DNA from: Pogostemon cablin
Lineage: Eukaryota > Streptophyta > Magnoliopsida > Lamiales > Lamiaceae
Length of the DNA stretch: 64,000 bases
Reading direction: 5' to 3'
Assembly (NCBI GenBank): GCA_023678885.1
Contig: CM043013.1
Span: 17,144,791-17,208,790 of the forward strand
Shown: in pieces, positions 56,949 through 64,000 of the stretch
Numbering within the stretch: the stretch's first letter is position 1
Layout: every line of letters begins with the position of its first letter
Program-made: the position numbers and the translations under genes
Notes under the pieces: generated by a model
Told to the model about the DNA's origin: nothing
Databases searched by the model: none
What the model saw: the letters and a program-made list of their open reading frames with translations, nothing else

Positions 56949-58602
56949 GCTTGAGGTATTACGTCGTGACTCTCCGACGTTAAACATGAGCGCTTGTTGG
57001 GGGCTGTCCCTCCCGGTTTAATTGTTTTTCTATGTCTGTGTTGGTGTAATAATTTTATTAGGTATTGCTCGACTACGGTATATACTTCTTTGCAAACTTA
57101 GTTTCTCACTTTGTTTGATCTAAGTTTGGGGGAAGGTTACGTACATACCTTGTCTTGTAGTACCAAGTAAAATTTTTGCATTGTGTTGTTGCTTGGAGGG
57201 TCGATTTTTTGCGGATTTTTAATATTTTTAATTTATTTGATGATGTTGAGGGTTCGATTTTTTGCGATTTTCCAGGTTTCGTGTTGTTTTTATTTGTGTT
57301 TATTTGTTTTGTGTTAATCCTAGTGTTGGTATAGTTGATTTTTGGTTCTCTATGATGATTTTCTGATTTTTCTTGGCACTTGATGGTATTTTTGTGTGAT
57401 TGTGTTTGAGAAGCAGTTTGAGATTGTGCTTGGATATTGAGATACTTGAAATTTATTTATGTGCATGAAAGATTAACTATGTAACTTTATTAGGATTGCT
57501 CGTTCATTCCTATAGCCATGTGAGATTTTGAGCCTTTTGAAATCATGACAAATTGCATGATTCAGTTTATTCTTGTGAGTATCGTTCATACACACGTATT
57601 CTAGAACTTGGCTTTATATCTTGCTTGAAGCTACGTGTTCGATTAGACAATAGGAGATGATCTTAGGCCATCTTTGTTGTTTATTAGTCACTAGCCAAAT
57701 TATTATCCTACCTATTGAAATTATCCGTAGTTAACCCTTTTGAGCCTAAAAGCCTTATTTTTGTGGAAGCCTACGTGATTAGCCAATTGATCCATTTGCT
57801 AGCCTTAAAAATTCCTACCTAGTAGAGAGTTGAAGGAGTCAAGCTGGTATCTTGTGAAGAAACATAAAAGGAGAATAAGTTGGAAGTGATGAAAATTGTT
57901 GAAAAGATAGGTTAAATTGTTGCATAAAGGGGGAGTGCCCGAAACTGGTACCCTATGAAAAGGGTAGTGCCTGAAACTGGTACCCTTATTTGAAAAAGAA
58001 AAAAAAAGAGAAAAGAAAAGAGGGAAGAAGAAAGAAAATTTCAAGTAAGGATGTGGTGTTCAAAAGTGAAGGATGAATCAAATTGCAAGAAGCATTGAAG
58101 AGAGATGAAGAAGAAAGAAGAAAGTAAAGCTGTTTGTTGAAAAGCTGTAAGTCTTCTTTGATTCTCTACTAGTGATTGAGTCACCTTATCCATATGCTCC
58201 CTACCTTTACCAAAGAGCCAACATTACAACCTAATGCAAGACCTTTGTGATCCTATTGTTGAAATTATCCCTTTAGTCGAGAGTTGAGATGATTGTCAAG
58301 CTTATGGTTACGCGTGTGTTTGAATTGACTTTGAGTGTAAACACCTTACCCTGAAGTGTATATCTCACACTTGAGCGATGAGCGTAAATACTACCCGTGA
58401 GAATGGTGGATGAGCATTCCGAAAAAGTGAAGTAGTTGATTTGAATTGTATGTTCTTAGATGGATGGTTGTCTTAGTATTTGAAGTATGATTTTTGAATT
58501 GTTATATTTTCTTGGATGTGAAGTTGTGAAATTTCCTCTCAATTACTCTATTGGTTTTATATGTCGTTGCCTCGGGACGAGCAACAGGTAAGTTTGGGGG
58601 TT
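56949..58602 (+). other. Non-coding interior of non-autonomous element, with polypurine tract
   Basis: Contains a roughly 30-bp tandem repeat around 57935-57990 (phrase gaaactggtaccct twice), a purine-rich run at 57990-58040 and short duplicates of cgattttttgcg. Ends in aagtttggggg tt before the 3' LTR. No ORF of interest. Confidence 0.7.
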
Positions 58603-60582
58603 TGTTGAGAGTGGAATTTCACGTATTTTAGGTCTCACATTACACCATTTTTGATAGAATGTGGCCATGATTTTGTATAGAATGACATGGTTTTCATATC
58701 TTGCATAATTAAGATGCTACTAAGGTGTTTTGTTGAGTTTTGAAGGGTAAAACATGATCAAAAGTTCAAAGTTGGAATGAGGAGTGAAAGTGAGAAGGAA
58801 TGCTGAAAAATACAGTCCATGTTGCACAAATTTCTGTATTCTTATAGAAGTCCAAATTGATCATATGATATATGGTTGGAAAGCCACAGAAGAGAGGGTC
58901 GTTTTGACGTAAAGAACACCCCAATTGGATTCCAAACGAGAAAGTTATGATCAAAGTGCTAACGTCGCACATGCTGTATCGAGCAGCCACTTTGCATGAC
59001 TTTTTACATATTCAAATGTTGGATTTTCTGAGAGTTCTTTATATGTATAGAAAGCCAAGGAAAAGAGGAACACGTGAGCATAAAAATTATTCAAATTGGA
59101 GTTTGTATGAAGAAGTTATGCTCAAAACGGTGAAGTCGCGCAGTGCAGTCTCCGCAGCTCGGGAAGCCGCTCGGCTCGAGCGGGACCAATATTTTGCGAA
59201 TTTCCAGCCAAGTGGGGTGCCCTCAGAGCCTACACGACATTCTCGTTTCACCTATATACTGATCGGCAGGTTTGGGGGCCGCTCGGCCATAAGCTTGGCT
59301 CGAGCAAGGTGCCGAGCGGCCCAGTTCAGGGCCCAGACGGGGCCTGTTCGATGCAGCAGTGTATATATACCCTCAAATCGCGATTCTGAAGCAGTTTTGA
59401 TCGCGAAAAAGCCCTGCATCAGTCCTAGAAATAATTAGGGAGATCGAGACACAAATTGGAGAGAACCCATCCATAATCCATCATCAATTCACACCTCCAA
59501 CACCTCCATATCAGATTTACAACCTGATTTCATCCTCCATCCAATTCCACAAGGGTTTCAAGTGCTAATTAAGGGAAAATCAAGCAATTGAAGAGACGGA
59601 GAAGGAACGTGAGATTGCTCCTACACTAGGGTTTCACAATTCCTATCTATTCCTTTCTATTACTTTGATTATTGTTATGAATTGCTTAGCCATGAGGATT
59701 GCTTGTAATCTCATGGGCTAATTTTATATACAGTTCTAGGGTTTGATGGATTGATTTGATTGACTTGGGGATTTAGACCAAAGATTGGGATTTTATGCAG
59801 TTGAGCTTTTGATTTTACTTATTTTATTAAGACATGTTAATCTGCTTCGTAACGTCTTCATAATATATTCATGACATCCGCTATAATGCTTGGATTATTG
59901 TGTTAGCTTGTGTGCGTTCATGATTGGTATTGTCTATCTGTTAGGGATTAGAGTAGCTCCGCTATAAGCACTTTAATTTCATGAACTGGTATGTCAAATG
60001 CTTGATTAGTTTAGTGGAACAATGCAATTAGACAATCAAGTAGGAAGTGAATAGAACCTTGTAGTAATTCCAGAAAATATCATGTTAGTCGGGCTTACCA
60101 TCCGGAGGTATTGTTGCTTGCTTTGATTAGTATCTAGGAATAAGGCTTGGTAATATTTGCGCACCTTAGGATTTAAACCAGAGTATACTGTTAGCTTAGA
60201 ATCGAATCATATTCGGTGGGATAACAGGGATATGTGGTGTATTTTCAGTGAAACTGCATGAATGAACAATCGTAAGTTTAATAACCCAAATTAATTGGTC
60301 TCTACCTGATACCTTAGAACTGTTCGTTATCTCTTGATTAGAAACTTGCTTTTATTTTATTTTATTGCTTTTAATTATTCTGCAATTTATTATTTAAGTA
60401 TTTTAGTTAATTCGCAACAAAATATTGAAAATCGGTTACCTTATTCTGATTAAGCTAGTATAATTAGGAAATAAATAGTTAGCTGTCCCTTGGGTTCGAT
60501 AATTTAACTTGGTCACTTACCGCTACAATTGATATTCTTCATACTTGGGGATTAAATTATAGTGCGCAGAAAAAGCCTATCA
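58603..60582 (+). repeat. 3' LTR of non-autonomous Gypsy element
   Basis: Collinear with the 5' LTR. Differences are mostly C/T and G/A. TATA box at 59362-59369; the frame 58947-59438 is the counterpart of 54102-54584. Followed by GACGG. Confidence 0.95.
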
Positions 60583-60782
60583 GACGGTATTACTAGACTT
60601 CTCCTTCGGTAGAGATAAAATGATTTATCCAAAAGATATGATTTAGACTTTTCTTTCGAATTTAAATAACATCAGAATACCTTTATCCCGTATAACATGT
60701 TCAAACGCTGGTTAATGTAAAAGATAAGATCGAGACCAATGTGAACAAATTATAGAAATCATACAAATCATAGATTCATTTT

Positions 60783-60903
60783 GTAGGTACTATAAATCCA
60801 TAAAAGTTTCCCATATTAATTAATAATATTGCTTTATAATATTGCTTTAGGTACTATAAATCCATTAAAGTTTCCCATATTGATTAATAAAATTGCTTTT
60901 TTT
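60783..60903 (+). repeat. Tandem duplication, about 60-bp unit
   Basis: aggtactataaatccat.aaagtttcccatatt occurs at 60785 and 60850 with a few differences, then a poly-T tract and cag. Confidence 0.75.
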
Positions 60904-61209
60904 TTTTCAGAAAGAATTTAATATGGAGGATCAACAATAAGAACAATTTCAGAAGAATTTAATATGGAGGATCAGCAACAAAAACAAGTTGTTGAGCAAG
61001 GGGTAGATAGGATTATATGAATGATGAAGTTTTGCAGCAACAAGAACAAGAGCAAGGAGTAGATGCAGAGAAGATGGTCATGCAGGAGTAGATGGTCAGG
61101 AGGAGGTTAATGTTGATGGTCTGCAGCAACAAAGACTAACAAAGACAGAGAAGTTAATGTTGGAAATTTGGTAGTTATGGTTTTCTCAATCTGAACAATT
61201 TTTTGGTTA
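60904..61209 (+). other. Glutamine-rich coding-like fragment, unassigned
   Basis: After an acceptor-like tttttttttcag (60909) comes a twice-repeated phrase aatttaatatggaggatca, then a short frame MEDQQQKQVVEQGVDRII ending in stop, followed by more CAG/CAA-rich text (gcagcaacaa). May be a fragment of a transposon-encoded or host ORF; broken. Confidence 0.3.
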
Positions 61210-61509
61210 GGTAAATTATCAAAATCCCTCCAGGTTTGTCCAAATTACCAAATAAACCACGTGGTTTGAAAAATTACCAATTACCCCCTTTAAAAAAATA
61301 TTTTTTAAAAAAATAATGAAATTTAAGAATACAATGTTAAATATATGGGTCTTGATGCCATTCCCATCCTTTTTTTATTTTAAGAAAAAATATATTTTTA
61401 TTAATGTTCAAATAAAAACTAAATCAAAAGGGGTAATTGGTAATTTTTTAAACCATAGAGTTTATTTGGTAGTTTGGACAAATTTCGAGGGAGTTTTTGA
61501 TAATTTACC
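61210..61509. mobile_element. Foldback MITE with about 80-bp inverted arms (300 bp)
   Basis: Left arm GGTAAATTATCAAAATCCCT, then ccaggtttgtccaaattacc and aattaccccc. The right arm reads the inverse (ggggtaattggtaatttt, then tttggacaaatttcgaggg, then ttttgataatttacc). The 82-codon frame 61316-61564 overlaps it and is not a gene. Target duplication unclear. Confidence 0.75.
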
Positions 61510-61936
61510 CTTTTTTGTTTTAGTGTTTTTTTCGTGCTATTTTATTTTTAGAGCGCTACTATAGTTTTATTTTTATAGCTCATTTGCTAGGATATACTAG
61601 GTCGAGATTGATAAAAATTTCTCCTTATTTGCAAGTATTTCACAAATCAAATTTGGAGAATTTTATAGTTTTGCAAATTCTACGGTGCTAAAGATTTTTA
61701 ATATTTTCAAATTTAAAGGAATTTTTTTTTCAAATTTAAAAGAAAATTTAATTATATTATGGTTGTATAGGGATGCACGATCTTATTTATTATTATTATT
61801 ATTTTTGAGTTGATATTAGGTGCAACTGGATGTAATGGTGTTACCAATATGTGTATAACTTTTTATTATATTTTGTATACATGTTAATTTATTTTGTATA
61901 CGTGTTTCTTAATAATTGTATATTTTTTTCACAATA

Positions 61937-62217
61937 CTCTCTCCGTCCCATAATACTTTTCACGTTTACTGTTCTACGTTGTTTAAGAAATGTGCACTTT
62001 TTGACAAACTTTATTGACTTTGGAGGGTATTGTAGTATTTTTAGGTAATAAAAGGAGTATAAAATAATGATATGTGTGTGAAAAAGGAGTGTCAAATTTG
62101 TAATTTAAATAACTTTTGAGATTATTGGATAAAGTGATGTTTCCTTTTTTGGGGGTGAAAGGTTTTATGGGACAAACAAATGAGGAAAGTGAGAAAAGTA
62201 TTATGGGACGGAGGAGG
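61937..62217. mobile_element. Stowaway MITE (281 bp), nested
   Basis: TA at 61935-61936 and 62218-62219. Ends CTCTCTCCGTCCCATAATAC and GTATTATGGGACGGAGGAGG are inverted. Shares its right half with 30190-30345. Confidence 0.9.
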
Positions 62218-62357
62218 TATGTTTTTTATTAAAAAAACTAGCATTCATATGTGTACTATAACTTTTTATTCAATAGTATATACATATTTTTTTAATAATT
62301 GTATACTCTATTTTTTTACAATCATTTTTTAATTAAAAAACTAATAATTAAATTGTA

Positions 62358-62621
62358 CTCCCTCCATCCCATAGAAGTTGACACACTTTCCTTTTTGGTT
62401 TGTCCCACTAAAGTTGACACATTTCCTTTTTAATACATGGGACCCATACCAAAACAATTAATTTATTCTCATGGAGCCCACATACCACCTCTAATACAAC
62501 TACCCACTACATATTAAATATTATTTCTATCATCTCATTTTACTTCACTTTACATTAAATTATTATACTCCTTAATCTTCGTGCAAAAAAAAAAGTGCTA
62601 ACTTCTCCGGGACGGAGGGAG
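62358..62621. mobile_element. Stowaway MITE (264 bp), nested
   Basis: TA at 62356-62357 and 62622-62623. Ends CTCCCTCCATCCCATAGAAG and CTCCGGGACGGAGGGAG. Interior contains ctaatacaactacccac shared with 53447-53673. Confidence 0.9.
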
Positions 62622-62730
62622 TATATATTTTTGTTCATAATTATATAGTATGTTTTTATTTATATTTGTATACGTGTGCACCCTATCTTAGGGTGCACCG
62701 GATGCACAATATAATTAGCCTTATTTTTTA

Positions 62731-62952
62731 TATAAAATATTAGAGCTTCTACAATGGGTACAATTCATGGCAAATGTTATTTTGTACCTCTAGTGCAATT
62801 ACGTACAATTCATTAATTTAATCTAGGTACAATTTAATTGTACCCCATTAGAGATACAATTAAAATTATAAACTTATTTAATATTTTAATATTTTTAAGG
62901 AAATAAAAATTAATTAATATAAAAGGAATAGGAAACTAATTAGTAATTTTTA
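62731..62952. other. AT-rich DNA with repeated tacaattaa/gtacaat motifs
   Basis: No gene; short direct repeats of gtacaattcat/gtacaatttaa. Confidence 0.4.
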
Positions 62953-63090
62953 CCCGCAATTAGGGGATTACGTGGAGATATTTTGTACCAGATCATGTAA
63001 AACCCGACCCGCAATTAGGGGATTACGTGGAAATATTTTGTACCAGATCATGTAAAACCCGACCCGCAATTATCATGTAAAACCCGCATC
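62953..63090 (+). repeat. 55-bp tandem repeat, 2.5 copies
   Basis: Unit starts cccgcaattaggggattacg; copies begin at 62953, 63008 and (partial) 63063. The first two differ at one base (gtggagat/gtggaaat). Confidence 0.9.
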
Positions 63091-63205
63091 TTAAATAATT
63101 AGGTGGGAAATATATTAATTAATTATTTCTGTGGCCTCTATTATAGGTAAGAAATCCGTTTATTTACATACTTGTATCGTATGTGTTTAAATATCAATTA
63201 CATAA

Positions 63206-63650
63206 GGGGATGTTTGGTTCAATATTTTTGGGGCTTGGGAATACCAATGGAATGAAAATAGATGTTTGGTGTGACTTTGATTCTAATGAACATTGTTTTA
63301 ATTTCTTAAAATATGGGAATCCCCATTTCTTAACTTTTTAGATGGTATGAGTATCATTCCACTACATATACAGCCATTATTCTTTTCCTCATTTTTTCTT
63401 CTTTTTCTTTTTTTCCTGTTAAGAGTTTTTTTAATTATTTAAAACAAAATATTAAATTTTTTATTTGAAAAAAAGAAAAAGAAAAAATAAATAATATTGA
63501 TTACATTCTGATAGAATTTTGAAACAATCCAAACAAAATCAATAGTAATGATAGACAACATCATTTTAAATAACAAATACATTATCATACCTCAACACTA
63601 TCATTTTTTTTTTCAATTCTCATTTCTCTAAACAAACCAAACGCCCCCTA
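63206..63650. mobile_element. Tourist-like (PIF/Harbinger-type) MITE (445 bp)
   Basis: 3-bp duplication TAA at 63203-63205 and 63651-63653. Ends GGGGATGTTTGG and CCAAACGCCCCC are inverted with two mismatches. Interior is non-coding. From 63654 to 64000 nothing further was recognised. Confidence 0.7.
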
Positions 63651-64000
63651 AAACTTGCCTGTTCCGGACACAATACCCTCAAATGCACACTTTTCCAATG
63701 AGTATTAAATATTATACACTTTAAATATAAGAACTCATACTTTTTTGAGAAATTTATTTTAATCAAATATCTATATTATTTCATCTTTTTCATGAAAAAA
63801 TTATATCATTATTAATTAAAATGTATACTCTTTAAAATAAAATGTTACCAGAAACACAAGATACTAACTCTATCAACTATATTTACCCATATTCGCCTCA
63901 TAAAAAAATTACTATTATAGTACTTGTCTCATTAAAAAATGCAATTGCAATATATCCATCCCAAATATAAATCCTGCAAGTTATGAAGCTATATGGATAT

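Larger units (their letters stand above)
53750..60582 (+). mobile_element. Complete non-autonomous Gypsy element (TR-GAG/LARD-like, 6833 bp)
   Basis: 5-bp duplication GACGG at 53745-53749 and 60583-60587. LTRs are 53750-55727 (1978 bp) and 58603-60582 (1980 bp), TG...CA. Primer site 55734-55751 (TGGCGCCGTTGCCGGGA) is the tRNA-Asp type of Athila elements; polypurine tract aagtttggggg is just before 58603. The 2875-bp interior has one ORF (360 aa) and no protease, reverse transcriptase or integrase. It must be mobilised by an autonomous relative; the left element (1-2505) has related LTR sequence. LTRs differ at roughly 30 sites by hand count (about 98.5% identical), so insertion is recent. Confidence 0.95.
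61805..62730 (+). mobile_element. AT-rich MITE split into three by two Stowaway insertions
   Basis: Pieces 61805-61936, 62220-62357 and 62624-62730 add up to roughly the 361 bp of the uninterrupted relative at 48586-48946 (opposite orientation). Outer parts: ttgagttgatattaggtgca on the left, gcacaatataattagcc on the right. Confidence 0.65.

Noticed and set aside
61316..61564. 82-aa hydrophobic frame
   Set aside because: Falls across the arm of a foldback MITE in T-rich DNA.

Overview
This is a plant nuclear genome window, strongly AT-rich outside a few islands and dominated by transposable elements. The evidence is LTR retrotransposons with plant tRNA-type primer sites, Stowaway, Tourist, hAT and Mutator-type MITEs, a tRNA-derived SINE, Helitron ends, spliced exons with canonical GT/AG borders and telomere-like TTTAGGG motifs. 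A dicot (asterid-like) source is my inference. Nothing prokaryotic, viral or organellar was recognised.

Layout. 1-3110: minus-strand Athila-like Gypsy LTR, primer site and broken gag, running off the left edge, beside a second LTR fragment. 3154-3463: pseudogene of a mitochondrial calcium uniporter (MCU) exon. 5462-6709: candidate three-exon small gene of unknown function on the minus strand. 6937-7268: Mutator-type MITE. 7420-17045: relic of an R1-type NLR gene, split by a DUF4283 fragment, which is itself split by a Copia element (7772-15891, TSD GTTCC); a hAT MITE (16147-16927, TSD CTACTACT) sits at the far junction. 17396-19690: hAT-like repeat, Gypsy LTR fragment and a Helitron 3' end.

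19824-22683 is the one well-supported host gene: a seven-exon p31comet (MAD2L1-binding protein) gene of 272 codons, with a hAT-like MITE in intron 6. Downstream, two phase-compatible exons (23951-24015 and 29690-29747) suggest the end of another transcription unit, whose 5.7-kb intron carries a solo LTR (24217-26522, TSD GTTGA).

29960-40215: MITEs, a SINE with a 15-bp TSD, a second solo LTR, candidate Helitrons, a palindrome of telomere-like repeats and a long (TA)n tract. 40221-47349 is the most unusual part: an inverted tandem array of a tiny TRIM element (149-bp LTR, 33-bp interior), an inverted partial Copia LTR, then a plus-strand Copia gag-pol and its 3' LTR. The whole block is bounded by AGGAT on both sides.

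48239-53673: Stowaway MITEs and tandem repeats. 53750-60582: complete, young, non-autonomous Gypsy element (TSD GACGG, LTRs of 1978 and 1980 bp) with a single 360-aa ORF and no polymerase. 61210-63650: further MITEs, including one interrupted by two Stowaways. All calls come from reading the sequence; no database search was possible.
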